Part shown: one piece after another, positions 23,534 to 35,600 of the stretch
Layout of the letters: the number at the start of each line of letters is the position of its first letter
Position numbering within the stretch: position 1 is the stretch's first letter
Assembly (NCBI GenBank): GCA_026075535.2
Contig: AP026550.1
Location: forward strand, 7,626,001 to 7,690,000
DNA length: 64,000 bases
Source: Tricholoma matsutake
Lineage: Eukaryota; Basidiomycota; Agaricomycetes; Agaricales; Tricholomataceae
Direction of reading: 5' to 3'
Notes under the pieces: model-generated
The model's input: only the letters and a program-made list of their open reading frames with translations
Databases searched by the model: none
What the model was told of the DNA's origin: nothing
Made by a program: the position numbers and the translations under genes

Positions 23534-24908
23534 CTACTGGGATTCCTCCCACTTCCTCTCCAACACCTCAATTTCCTCCATCAAAACTTCCACCTCCAGC
23601 TTTTTCCGCACCAGGACTTCCACCAGATACCAACACCAGAGTCTTGCTGCATCCGACTGCATCATCTCGTCCTCCACCGCCATCGACATCCCCTCAACCA
23701 GACCTATGACCTCGGGTTCGACTTCTCATTCCTTCCCTTTTCCCTTCCCCTTCTCCTTCTGAGCGGACTTCGTCTTCACCTTCGTCATTCATTTTGGGCG
23801 CTCATTGACTTTTGAGGGCCTGGCCTCCGTGTTTTGGATGGGCTGGATAGCCCGGATGCATACCACTAAGTAATCATACAGGTTAGCAATGGAGCTCATT
23901 ATCAAAAAGAATCACTTACTATGTCTGGGAGTCGACACCTCCGTCAACTCCTCAGTAGCCTTTGTAGCTTGTTTAGAGCCCACCATTTTCCTTGACTCAC
24001 CTCATCAGAGTCCACACCTCGACACTCCCTCCCAGTAGCAGCCTTGCAACCCTTGAGTGCATCGCTTGCACTTGGGTGTGCCCTCCTCGACGACACATTC
24101 CGGAGATGTCCTCAGCCTGGCGCAACAATCACACTAAAGTGATCATAATTAGTCTTAACGATATTGATGTAGAACAACGGCTTACTGGCCCATGGAAGGT
24201 GATCAAGTCACCTTCCTCTAGCCACACCCATTTTGTGATCATGGTCTCCTGATCGAGTTCATCTTCGCCCTCCTCCTCCTCCTTGTCCATCTCATCAGCC
24301 TTCCTCTTCTCGATGATCTGTTTGATGACCTACTGGTCATCGACCAGAGTTTCTTCTTCTTCCTTGGCCTCATCCCGATTGATTGCGAGGTGCATCACCT
24401 CGAGTGCAGCAGTCCGATCACAGAATTCGTCCTTCGAAACGGTCTTGGCCCAGACTTCGGCCAAGAATGCACAATGAGCCTCGACCAGCACATTTCATCG
24501 CTCCTTGATCCTCTTCACTTTGGCCTCAATGGCCACCTCCTGAGCAACTCTCTCCTCCTCTCTTTGCCTCTCTCCCTCGACTCTCCTCGAGTACTCCTCA
24601 AAAAGATATTTTCCACCCCAAGAAACCTGAGCCTCACAAGCGAAAGGTGCAAAAAGGCCAATTGCCTCGTCCAATGTCGCCTGCACATGTTCGTCACGTG
24701 CCTCGTTGAATGACCCGATCAGGTCATCGTATTCAGCCTATCAAACGAGGTTAGGAAGCAGATAAACAAAGAAAAAGGAAAAACACACCATTTTCTCACA
24801 AAAACTTTGACCCCAGATTTCAAAGTCTACCTCTTTGGCTTTGCCAGCCTCGGGCATCAATTTTGTGTGATCGAGAATAGGAATGGCAAATTCAGCAAGG
24901 ATAGACAT
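23534..24908 (-). CDS. Spliced opposite-strand gene of G2: Cys-cluster and coiled-coil protein
   Basis: The - strand start MSILAEFAIPILDHTKL at 24908 leads to a first exon ending FCEKM, then a GT-AG intron of about 50 nt. The next exon runs through HVQATLDEAIGLFAPFA and SWGGKYLFEEYSRRVEGER to WLEEGDLITFHGP. After another intron comes the cysteine cluster region (about 24130-24010). The end (coiled coil, stop at 23534-23536) matches G1. One in-frame stop is visible after ETLVDD (about 24330) and the middle is partly decayed. Conservation of start, splice sites and product in both G copies, opposite to pol, supports a genuine element gene. Function unknown. Confidence 0.6.
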
Positions 24909-25052
24909 GTTGTCGAGGTTTAGAAGAGATTGATGAAGGAGATCAAATGAGAAGGAGAGAAGGTCGAACCACAACGTGTCTTAAATCAACGATCAACAAT
25001 GTCACATGACCCAGTTATTTTGGCTCGACTGACCAGGATGGTCAGAATTTCA

Positions 25053-25065
25053 CTAAGGGGGAGGA
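25053..25065 (+). other. 3' polypurine tract of G2
   Basis: CTAAGGGGGAGGA directly before the LTR start TGATAGG at 25066. Confidence 0.85.
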
Positions 25066-26256
25066 TGATAGGTTGTCTCCTTGGCTCAAAGGCCGATTCA
25101 CCATTTCAACCACATTCTAATCACATCGGATAACTTGCACGAGGTCCCAGAAGCAGCGCGACCACTCCCAACCAAGTCTACCGAGTGCAATATTGTATCG
25201 ACCACGTTGAAACATCACCAGTGACATTGAGCATACCAAGAGACACATTGCACAACTAGGGACTACATCGAAAGCCCCTAAGATCCCTCTAAATGACCAT
25301 TGAACATTCCTGATCAACTTCAAACAGCTGCGACCGTGATCGAACATTGTCGACCATTGTTGAGTGCTATCGATCGATATTGAGAGACTGTGAGCAACAT
25401 TGGGCACTGCATTTGTTATCTATATGGTCAAATACCATGCGCCAGGAAGTATTCCAACTTGTGCTCAAACCTGCTGATAGTAGGTCAGCCTCGTTCCAAC
25501 TCCCTATCACGTACAGAACCCACTGGACAGATTATTGCGAGACTTAGTGCGGTTTATACACAAAGGACAGTCTCTTTTAGTTCTTTCCCTTTATTACTCC
25601 TTCATCATATGATATATCTCTTTCTTGTTCAGATTCCAGTCTCCTTTTTGGCCTTGTGCCTTAACTCATATCTTTTGCCTCATGTTCTACACATGTTTCT
25701 TATACCATTTTAGGAAGTTTCTTTAAAACATATAAAACTCTGTAGTATCTACTTGAAAAGCCAAGAAATTGTCTTCACCTATCGTCTTGTATACAGTTCT
25801 AAGCATCTGATCAATCTTCTAAAAACAATCTAAGTCTCTACAAGTTTTCTCAATCAACGAGAAACCTCTGTGATCATCATGTCCTCGATCTTCCTTCAAT
25901 CCTCTTGTCATTAGCACTAGCAACCATTCCAACACATCCTAGCCATTGGCTAAAGCCTTCGTATATTATCGACCTATCAAAAGGTCCTCAGAATTCACAC
26001 TTTGACCATCAATGATAAACATTGTTCACCGTCGATCTCGTCGATCATCCTCAATATCAATCAATACTTGATCAGACCACGCCAAACACCTTCGCCTCCT
26101 ATAGCACTACCTTCATGACTAGTACCAACTAGTTATCTACCCATAGGTTGGACCACGAACATTCGGAATGCATCACACCCTTCCTCTGACTCATCGCAAA
26201 TATCATCAGTTGCCTCATCGGCTGTTTTGGTGGTTTTCCTGGGTTGAGTACCATCA
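25066..26256 (+). repeat. 3' LTR of G2 (1191 bp)
   Basis: It begins TGATAGGTTGTCTCC and ends GGGTTGAGTACCATCA. It aligns along its whole length with the split 5' LTR (4503-5219 plus 15667-16133) and, inverted, with both G1 LTRs. Confidence 0.93.
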
Positions 26257-26480
26257 ACGTGTTGAGAACGAACAAAGATGTAGCACTATTGTTGTGGACA
26301 CAAAAAACAGAGCACCAAGTGCAAGATACACACCAGCATAGACCATGACTGATGACCTCCCTCTATGGCATAGAATAGGCCATCACAGCCTCAAGCCAGC
26401 ACATGAGTGGGCGGCCAAAGGTCATCTAATGTTGATCACAAAGATACCAAGGCATTACCTGCAGTTGAACTGCAGGTAGC
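26257..26480 (+). pseudogene. Copia GAG-pre-integrase fragment (target of G2)
   Basis: One frame reads DTKNRAPSARYTPA, a stop, then DDLPLWHRIGHHSLKPAHEW. The LWHR.GH..L block is typical of the copia GAG-pre-integrase domain. The frame continues upstream into 4446-4502 when G2 is removed. It is short and contains a stop, so it is a remnant. Confidence 0.5.
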
Positions 26481-27540
26481 AAGCACCAAGGATAGTCGAT
26501 CACAATGTTATCAACAGTTGAACTGTCAATGCTGTTGGCAATGGACTTTAAGAATATTCTACCTCTTGAAATTTATGTAAGTTCAGATTGTAGAATAGCC
26601 CAAGGAATGTTCAAATAAAATAGAAAATACTGGTAATTAATCAGCATGCAGGCGAAGGTTGAATCTAGTCAATTGGTAGATGGTCCACACCAATGAAGCA
26701 TTATTAAACTTTTGGAGCACTTATAACTATGAATCAGAACACAAGTCATTGTAATGCATTAATTACAGTATTACAACTATTTGAATAAGACTACAAGTCA
26801 GTAATGGACTACCAGGAAGTCAACAACAGATTGAAATGATCACCAGTTACAAGTGTAGCCTGATTCTGGGAGTTGCCTTCTATATCCAAAATCCACATCT
26901 CGGCTAATTTTATGTCTCACGGTTTGAAAAGTCACTAATGGTTGCTTTGAATTACTGACCATGGGTAAAACAGCACTGATTTTTTCAACACGCTGAATTA
27001 TTTGGCAGATCCAGGATTGAAGAATGAATCTTACTTATGTAAACATAAGGACTTGTAATGGATGACACACAAGTCACACATACACTATCCATGGTCCAGC
27101 ACCACTTATTCCAGCGCACACAGTGCTTGAGGGCCACTAGCTGACCCCTCAAAGCAGATGATGAAGACGAGGCATTAGAAGGGTACATGAGACAAGCAGT
27201 ACAGTGGTTAACTTTTAGTATCTAACATATGGTACACCACAAAGGAGAATAAATGGATATAAAACTCAATAAATTCATCATATGAATATATTTAAGATGA
27301 GGCCAAGGACCACCTGCTGATGTCACCCAAGACATGACTGCAATAACTTCTTTATCCCTATCCTTTATGACATGAAAAGTAATGGAAATATGTATTTGTA
27401 TAATTTTTGAACAATCATCTGTTTGAACTTGACCAACTTGACTGCTGGTGGTCAAAAATGTTTCTGGGTTGTGGATGCACTTCATGGCTATTGCAAAGTT
27501 TGTGTGCACAAGAAAACAAATACCATGTATAACATGTCTG
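26481..27540. other. Unassigned AT-rich sequence
   Basis: No domain, long ORF or repeat edge recognised. The largest frame (27188-26985, - strand, with LRGQLVALKHCVRWNKWCW) is only 67 residues and cannot be assigned. A short motif CAGTTGAACTG recurs at about 26463 and 26510 and, in inverse form, at 4449. Confidence 0.4.
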
Positions 27541-27637
27541 ATTACAGCCATTCCAGAAAACCTTGACACTCTGTCAATTTTTTTCTCAGCTCTCGAGCAA
27601 TATAATAAATGAGTTGATATATGAGACTGGTGATAAC
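27541..27637 (+). repeat. Left arm of a 100-bp inverted repeat
   Basis: ATTACAGCCATTCCAGAAAACC through GAGACTGGTGATAAC recurs in inverse orientation at 29136-29232. The arms enclose about 1.5 kb of unassigned and repetitive sequence. Confidence 0.8.
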
Positions 27638-29135
27638 TGAATGATTGTAAGTCTGGCCCCACAGACTCACAACACTATGACAAGTTAATTTACCTATGCT
27701 GCCACTACACACTTCCATGGTGCCAGCACACCACACACATCGCCGACACAACCACCCTAGCCGCCGACACAGCCACTGGCAATAGCACAGCCAACTACAG
27801 TTACAACCACCCTATGCTGCCAACACACTCCCACGGTGCTGACACAGCCACACCCAATCACTGACACAATCATCCTCACCACCAGCACAGCCACCTATGG
27901 TGCATAAACAACTCACCAACATCAGACATACCAATGTCTATGTTACATAACTACACCACCATTACACACTTCCATGGCACTGGCACAGCCACAAAGATTG
28001 CCGACAAAACCACCATTGCCACTGACACAGCCACCTATGGTGCATAAACAATTCACCAACACCAGATATACCAATGTCTGTGTTACAGTGAGTTATGGCC
28101 ACCCAATGCTGCCAACACACTCCCATGGTGCCAACACAGCCACACACATCGCCAAAACAATCACCCTCGCCACCAGCACAGCCACTGGTGAATACAACAA
28201 TGACACACTGGCAACATGCATCCTGGCAACGGCACCATAGTCCTTATTACCCTTCCATCCACATCCAGCAGTGCTGACATTGTCCTATTGATGTGGTACC
28301 TTCCTATTATGTGACTATGCCTGATGTGGCCTTCCCAAATCACACACTACACTCGATGCAGCCTTTTACTTACACAGTCAATCTGTTTCTTATATATTAC
28401 TTATTTTTTATTCCTTAACCTTTGTTCCTACTTCCATGCAACGAAGGTATAGTAACTTCCTATTCTTTTAATTGTAGTAACTTATGGTTCCTACTTCCAT
28501 GCAATGAAGATAATTTGATCCTGTATTTTAGGAAACCTAAGTCTAGTGTAGGCTGCCAGACTCGGCATCCTTCCAATGATGGATTACCTAAAATGGATGG
28601 ATGAGATCATGTGTTGTCAGCCCATCAAAAAATGTTGTTCAGTGCACATGTCCTATGTTCACCCACACTGCTTGCTTCAAATTGCCAGGATCCTTGAAAA
28701 TATGATTTTGGTTCAACTCAGAGTATGTATGTTTGTAAGCCTTCTTTGACTTGTCCTTGGGGCTAAATACCACATCATGTGCCCAGATATGAACTATCTA
28801 CTTTCAATTTGTCCATCCATCCCTCAGTGATCAAATTCTGGTACCACTATAAAGGTGCCAGTGCAGGAATGGGTAGCACTGTCATCATCACTAGCAAACC
28901 CCATGCAACGATGTCCAACTGAGCCAAAAAAAAATGTGGCAACAAGGCAACAATAACAGAAGTGGTGCTTGAGTGGCGCACAACTCTGTGTTTAAAATGT
29001 CATGGAACGGAGAGCTGTGGCATGTCCTGGTGTCATGTGGAATACTTTGTTCTATGAACTTATGTAGTATATCTTATGACATGTTCAACATGTCTTATCT
29101 ATGCCATTTTGGGTAATCCATCAGTTGGTTATCAC
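27638..29135. other. Repeat-rich spacer between the inverted repeats
   Basis: It holds a degenerate CA/CC-rich minisatellite (27700-28215) and then AT-rich sequence without a recognised domain. Two near copies of TTCCTACTTCCATGCAA occur at about 28427 and 28489. No terminal target duplication was found for the inverted repeats. Confidence 0.4.
27700..28215. repeat. Degenerate ACAGCCAC-type minisatellite
   Basis: Phrases such as GCCAACACACTCCCA.GGTG, ACAGCCACACACATCGCC and ACCTATGGTGCATAAACAA repeat two to four times in a higher-order pattern. All frames would be Thr/Pro/Gln/Ala-rich. Looks like a low-complexity repeat, not a gene. Confidence 0.7.
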
Positions 29136-29232
29136 CAGTCTCATATATCAACTCATTTACTATATAGATTGAGAGCTGAGAAAAAAATTGATGGAGTGTC
29201 AAGGTTTTCTGGAATGGCTGTAATTTTCTTTA
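29136..29232 (-). repeat. Right arm of a 100-bp inverted repeat
   Basis: Reverse complement of 27541-27637 with small indels. It ends 20 bp before the hAT element starts at 29253. Confidence 0.8.
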
Positions 29233-29325
29233 CTAAATACATACTCAACATGTAGTGTGGGTGGCAGAATCAGGCAGATTATTTTTGAGGCTGGCATTGA
29301 TTAGAGACAATAAGTACTACACATG

Positions 29326-31163
29326 CTAGATACCTCCTGTTGACATCATTGTATCTACATCCCATTCATGCTCACCAGATGATCCAATCACATCCATCTC
29401 TTCAATAGAGCTTGCTGGCATTTCTTCCTTGTCAATTTTCTCCAACTCAGCAAAATCATAAACCTCCCTTTCGAGAACCTTGCCTCCATCAATATCTGCC
29501 ACTAGTTGATGCTCCTTCTTGATCTGCAGTTGCTTGTCAAGTTCGTCAAAAGCTTCATCAAGTTTGTCAAGTGTGACATCTTCTGGCTGTGCAAAAATAT
29601 CATCATTGTCATTGTCTTCGGGGGTTGTCATCGAGAATGGCGGCTTCCATGTAAAACTTGTATCGAGGTCATTCACAAAATTGGGATTGACACCAGCTTC
29701 ATCCCATGTGTGCATATGAGCATGCTGTTGATGAATAGGTTTGCCTGCAGCATGATCCCATTGATAAATCTGTTGAGCATAATTTGCATGAAGTTTGCCC
29801 AGTGTTTCAAATGTTGAGACTGATAGATTACATCGCTTCCATGACTGAGTGTTTCCCAGTGCAGAAAACAGGTGCTCAACCTCTCCTGCATGTGGGACAA
29901 TTGATAAAATAGTTATTGCAAGTGCTTTCAGTTGATTCTTGTCCACGGTTGTCAGAAGATTCTCCCACCAATCCAGCCTGTTCTTGCTTCCACCCACAAA
30001 TGGACCCTTGCACTGATAGTACTGCTTCAAATCCTCTCCAAGATGTGTCGCCCTTTCCTTCATCCACTTCCATTGTCTTGCAATGCCAAGAGCTGTCTCT
30101 GCCATGAGTTTGAATGACTGACCATTTGCTGCCTGAGAAATTGCGAGTTTTTGACAGAGAGGGTGAAGAAAGAGGGTGAGAGAGTAGATGTTGGTATCCA
30201 TGGAATAAAATCTTTGATTAAACACTGATCATGCATACATCATGAATCCCACATCATCATTGGGTTTGCTGGGAATGCGAATCATAGCTCAGGCACAGTG
30301 GATGAGTTCCAACATACAATCCGCAAGTGAAGCATCTCGAGCTTCAACATTTCTGATTGCATCAACAAGTGGCTTAATCACCCTTGTCAATTGCTTAAGA
30401 CACTGCCAAAACACTTCATCGCGAAGCACCATTGTGACAATGTCAGGTGCTACAGGTGATAGCCCATTTGTCTTCTTTTGGGCATCCAGACAAAGGCAGA
30501 TATGTGAGAGTGGTATCCTTATATGACATTCTTAGCAAGGCAAGCATAAATTAACAAGTTGTCATGTACTGATTCCCTATAACACTCTGACATTGCAAGG
30601 AGAGGGCATAGAACCTTGTCTCGCAATTTTTCTTCAAGGTACAATTGATCTTATGCTTCTTCACTTCTTCCTTTAACTGTCCTCCCCAGTAATGAGAACC
30701 GTTGAAGAAGGTTACAACACATGTTGACTTGGTGACAATCTTTTTCATAGCCAGATAACTACAAATCTCACCAATCAGCATGTTGAGCTGATGGAGGAAA
30801 CATGCAAATGTCTGTTGAAACCCAAGTTATATTAGCAAGCTTGACAGTTTGGTACATGATTCTAATGCCACAACAGAACCCAAAAATATTTTTCTTGAAA
30901 TTTGTTCCAGAATGACTGCATGACTGTAGGATTGTCCATTGTTACTGCAATAATGTTAGGCCCTCCCTTGAGCTCCATAGTCTTAAAACCATCAACAGCC
31001 ACCTTCAGGATGTTTTCGGCTGTTGCACGGTTCCCAGTCATATCAGTCAAGCTTAGAACAGATGGATATTGGCCGACTTCCACAGCAACTGAGCCATAAA
31101 GACTTCGTCTCAAAATATCCTCCCAACCATCAATTAACAAAGTAAGCCTTTTCCTATTATTCA
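29326..31163 (-). pseudogene. hAT transposase, middle and C-terminal part
   Basis: It continues the ORF broken at 43033. Blocks in order are NRKRLTLLIDGWEDILRR and AVTMDNPTVMQSF (DUF659-type catalytic region), FACFLHQLNMLIGEI, VVTFFNGSHYWGGQL, and the hAT C-terminal dimerisation block LDWWENLLTTV and TILSIVPHAGEVEHLFSALG. The tail is acidic. Small introns seem to lie near 30785-30860 and 30510-30560. TGA stops after LIHCA and MMYA stand where this family has Arg or other sense codons. A transposase cuts and pastes the element as a dimer in the nucleus. This copy is dead both by stops and by the CACTA insertion. Confidence 0.9.
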
Positions 31164-31399
31164 TGTCACTGTGGACCCAGCATGGTAGCGATTTCAGCCA
31201 TCTAAGTGCCAAAACATGAATTTTCTAATTTAAATGGCTGAATTCATGGTGGATGAATTTGGGATGAATTTTCAGCCCATATATTTAAGCTGTTTAGGGT
31301 ATGGAATTCATGTGTATTATTTTACAAAATTTCCATATGTCAATGGGATGAAATTTCATTTCACAAAAGAATGAAAAGTGGGGGATGTTTTTAATTCAA

Positions 31400-31650
31400 C
31401 AGGAAGGTATGAACTTCATCTGAAAGACAGGATGTTTTTGTATGTGATTTTCTGACGTCTAGGGGATGTTTTTAATCTAGGGGGGGTATGAATATCATCC
31501 AAAAGATTTGATGTTTCAGCTTGTGATTTTCTGACTTCTAGGGTTAGTTTTCAATCCGAAAGAATATTAATTTCATCTGAAAGACAGGATGTTTCTGTAT
31601 GTGATTTTCTGACATCTAGGGGATTAGTGGGGGGTTTGTTTTTTCACAAC
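31400..31650. repeat. Subterminal 78-bp repeats at the left CACTA end
   Basis: Three imperfect copies start at 31418, 31496 and 31574, each with CATCTGAAAGACAGGATGT or a variant and GTGATTTTCTGAC.TCTAGGG. Subterminal repeats are usual transposase-binding regions in CACTA elements; binding here is inferred only. Confidence 0.75.
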
Positions 31651-32418
31651 TCTAAAGGATGTTTCCCAAGTCAGCTTTTCATACTTTAACTCTCTGTGTG
31701 TAGGGCCATTGTTGCTGTTAGCCATTCACCACTGCTGCCACCTGTCATCGCCATCTGCTAGCACCTGCTATACATGCCACAAGCAGTGGCTCATGGCAGT
31801 GGGGGTGGGTGCTGGGGTCATTGCCATTGTTGTCATTGCTGCTGATGACGCGCAGGCCATGAACACCATGAGAGTTTTCAGTTGTGATGGAGGATAGGAG
31901 AATATCAAGAACTTTGAGGTGGAAAATGGCAGATGGTGAACTGCGAGCAAGGTCAGCATGCCCCAGAAATAATGCAGAGATGCTGGACTCACAGCGGCGA
32001 TTTTGACACGGAATGCAGAAGCAAGAAACAAGCTTGTCTTACGAGTACAAGCCAACTATCAGCTTCACCACTCCTTGCCAGCCCAAACAAAATATCTAAC
32101 CCAACGTCAGTCAACCTTCATTCAAAATAGAACAAAATGGACCCTCACCCTCGCACATTCTACCTGACCAAATTGCCAGCGCCTCCTCATCACTTCTCCC
32201 ACCATCCTCTCCTCCCTCAGCCCATGTCACCATGCTTGCAACTTCACCTCATTGTTGAGCCTCTTCTTCTTCCACTCACTTGTTCCACTGCACAAGGCAC
32301 CCATTCTGAAACTATTTAAATGGCACTCTCATGACTCTCATGACATAACAGAAATTTAATTGCCTTCAGCTACAGCCTGTGATAGTATTCTACTTCTGTC
32401 AATAATGGACCACCTCCC
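31651..32418. other. Non-coding stretch of the CACTA element
   Basis: Frames are short and low in complexity (CTGCCA-rich). One 60-codon frame at 32137 (MDPHPRTFYLTKLPAPP) is Pro/His-rich and might be the 5' part of the next small gene; nothing firm. Confidence 0.35.
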
Positions 32419-32673
32419 ATGGTCCTTAATGCACCCAACTACACATTTTATCTGATTGAGATCAACAAATTCCATAGGCCCCAAGTCTTCATAGTAGTTG
32501 ATCCCACATCAATTAGTGGCTGGCTCCAAAATTTTGACCTGATTGATGGACACATAGATGAAAGAATTGGCCTCGATGTTATGTATAGGGGAGTGAGGGA
32601 TATCAACAATGACAAAGCAGAGGATTTGCCCAAAGAAATCTTGCAGATCAAACTCTGGTGTTCAACGTGGTAG
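32419..32673 (+). CDS. Small hypothetical protein in CACTA element
   Basis: An 84-codon frame with protein-like composition (EINKFHRPQVFIVVDPTSI, WLQNFDLIDGHIDERIGLD) that converges on the Tnp2 gene and overlaps its end by 12 bases. A possible 5' exon lies at 32137. No family recognised. It could be a fragment of a larger lost gene. Confidence 0.3.
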   Translation: MVLNAPNYTFYLIEINKFHRPQVFIVVDPTSISGWLQNFDLIDGHIDERIGLDVMYRGVRDINNDKAEDLPKEILQIKLWCSTW

Positions 32674-35600
32674 ATGAGCAAATTTGTCAATGGCGAGTTG
32701 ATACTGGAGGACGAGTAAGTCAATATGCACAAAATAGTGTAGTAGGAGGCTTACCTGGACAAATGACATATCTTGACTGTCAGATCTGAGTGGAACAAAG
32801 TCACGAGCATACATAACATCACCACCCTCCAGCTGGCGCACACGGCCATATTGGGCAAATTGAGTATTCTGGGGTATAAGCTCCCAAATTATTGATGCAG
32901 ACTTGTTAAAGCAAGTGGCTAGGGTGGCAATGAGCTTCATCCTCAGAGGAGTGGGGAGGGTTTCCACAGGTCCCTTGGGGGGAGTAAGAACATATAATGG
33001 GTCTAGCTCACTATGATAAGGGAGCAGGTTCATCAACATGACTAGAGACTTACATGAAGGCAACTTGACATCTGTATCATGATGGACAGGAGGTAAGAGA
33101 ATAAGTTGTTCATGCAAGCCATAGAGGAGGGTTATGTGCGTCAACTGTGCACGAGAGGTAACATACTTGTTGATGTTTGCATAGGGAAACTGTTGGCTCC
33201 TGATGTTACAGAGGATGTCGCCACAATGGCACTCCATCAGAAATGCCCAATAAGCCCAGACTAGACCCATAGCCCTGATACTCGGCACAATGTGAAGCAG
33301 TGCATGGACGGTGATGGGACAACAGGCTATGCGCAGCAGATCATTTTGGTAGTATAGACTGTTCATCTATCAGACAGCATCCTGCTGGCAACAAGAAACA
33401 CATACCATTCATACTTCTGTACCCAGCTCTGTAAACCTCTCTCAAGGTCATTAACCTGATCTTGAGTGATTTCGAATTCTAGGCAGTGTTAGCAGTCAAA
33501 CTAATTCCATGAAGTGCTTGTAGTACTGTGGATGCACAAATCGGCCTTTGAGGAGAGTAGGGGCGATGTATAATGTCCAGATTGAATGAGTTTCGGTGAT
33601 CATCTGCACCTTCTCTGATGCTATATTCGGAACCCTAGCACCAAATGCCGCAGGGATAGTTTTTCCTGCCTTCATGGTGGCCTCTCCAATAGCCTCCCAT
33701 ACCGTTGGTCCCAACACATAGCCTTTGTTGTCATGGGAAATATTTTTAAACTCTCCAGTCCAGAAGCAAATCAAGTTGGGAATGAGATTAGCCCATATCA
33801 GATGCATGAAATCATAAGGGAAGGACACAGGAAAAGAGAGGGAGCTTAAGGTGCTGAGCAGCGGTAAACCTTTGATGCCATACTTGGTTGCAAGGCCTTC
33901 ATAATCCACATTGGTTGACGCGTACTGGACTTCCTTTGCTTGCTCCATGAATGATGTTGATAGGTCCACTGTGCACTCTAAGCTCTGGGAACATCTCCAG
34001 AGGCATTGACACATTAAAACACATGCTCCCAACCCCTACAAACCCCGCAACACTGCTCCAAAACTACTTCGATTGACTTCAAACGATCTCGAACAACTTT
34101 GAACAACTTTGAACGATATTGCAGCACTTCAAACGCCTTTGGCCACTGTACACCTATCGCACCACCCTTCGGATACATGCAGCACACCTTGTAAGAGTTA
34201 GTGCATTGCATATCGAGCACCACCGGACACGAGGAGATACAACGACATGATTTTAGGACGCGATTGTGGCGCTTTGACACCTCGATGATATATTAGATCA
34301 ATGGGGACAGGTACCAGTGATAAATCATGCCTCTAGATGTTTCCCTTCTTATCTTTTTTCATTTATTCTATGATTTGCAAAGATTCTCTATTGTTTTATA
34401 TCTTGCCTCATGTATTCCTCATGTTTTATTTCCTTTTTAGTATCACTTCTCCCAAACATATATAGCCTTGTACTAGCTACTTAGAAGAACAGAATACATT
34501 GTCCTCTCACACCAATCATCTGATTTAAGAGCTATTCTCTTGAGTCCAAGCATCTCGACTTAGTCTTGAAACTCAGTGTTTTACACTGAATTTCCTCAAA
34601 CTCCTCGTACTAGCTTCTCGAAACTATCACATATTGTCTATCCTCTCTAGACACCTTTCTACGTCCTCATAGTCTATCCTCAGCCACCATCGAAGGCATC
34701 TTCATCTTCTATAAAGGCCTTCAAACTTTATCGCACCTCTTCGAACTTCATCGCACCACATCACACCTCTTCGCACACCCTTTAGAGTCGTTTTCATACT
34801 CCTGGTTTACAGCAGTGATATTTAGTACCACCTTGCAACCTTCCTCTAACTAGTGTTATACCATTTGAGCCCTTATTGTGGGTTTTGTTTGGGTTTCCTG
34901 GTCGAGTATCATCAACGTGTGATTTCATAGTGGAAGTGCACATGGGTCATATTGCTCCTGTGAGCCTGGGAAGCCATCGCAACACAAAGGAACATAGTGC
35001 GTTGTCACTCGCAAGGATGGAATGCGGACTCCTTTGATTGTACACATGTGGCATGGAGAGATTGCATTGTGGCCCTTCATGCGCATAATCATTGAGACAG
35101 CCGGTATATCGCCAAAGACAATGATCAGATATGCATGTAAGAGGAAGACAACCTTGGTGATCACATCAAAAGCAGAAACTTAATCTCGAGCTGCAGCAGT
35201 TCCTGGACTAGGGGCCATAAAAATGAATCAAAATTGCAGGGTTTCTTTGGTCCAGGAACCACTCTGATCGAGATAATGTTCCACTTGAGAAACTGCTCTT
35301 CAGGAGGGAGGTTATAATTGAATAGAATAATTGGTCATGCAGTCTTGGTACGGAGCTTGAAGGGGCCAAAGCCATCTGTGGATAACCCAAGTGCGATGTC
35401 CCAAGGATCAGAAAAGAACCACGTTGGGAGCTCTTCAGTTCAATTGTGATGAGGGTCTCTCGGAGTGAATGATAATGAGTGCCATCAAAAATATCGGTTA
35501 ATTTTGTTGGGTCAGCTTCATGTTTGGACCGGTACTGCATTTTCGTTGCATAGGAAGTACTTGCAGCATTGCACAGAGATGGGGAATAATGGAAAGATAC

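Larger units (their letters stand above)
4503..26256 (+). mobile_element. Ty3/gypsy retrotransposon G2, with nested G1 and a solo LTR
   Basis: G2 has a 5' LTR in two pieces (4503-5219 and 15667-16133), a primer binding site at 16138, gag, protease, RT-RNase H and integrase from 16466 to 23206, an opposite-strand gene at 23534-24908, a polypurine tract at 25053-25065 and a 3' LTR at 25066-26256. Its own length is about 11.3 kb before the solo LTR insertion is subtracted. The flanks ACAT (4499-4502) and ACGT (26257-26260) fit a 4-bp target duplication with one CpG transition. The coding regions carry many stops, so the copy is inactive. Confidence 0.9.

Noticed and set aside
27974..28277. Thr/Pro/Gln-rich frames as a cell-wall protein gene
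   Set aside because: They follow a degenerate minisatellite, change frame between units and lack a signal peptide.
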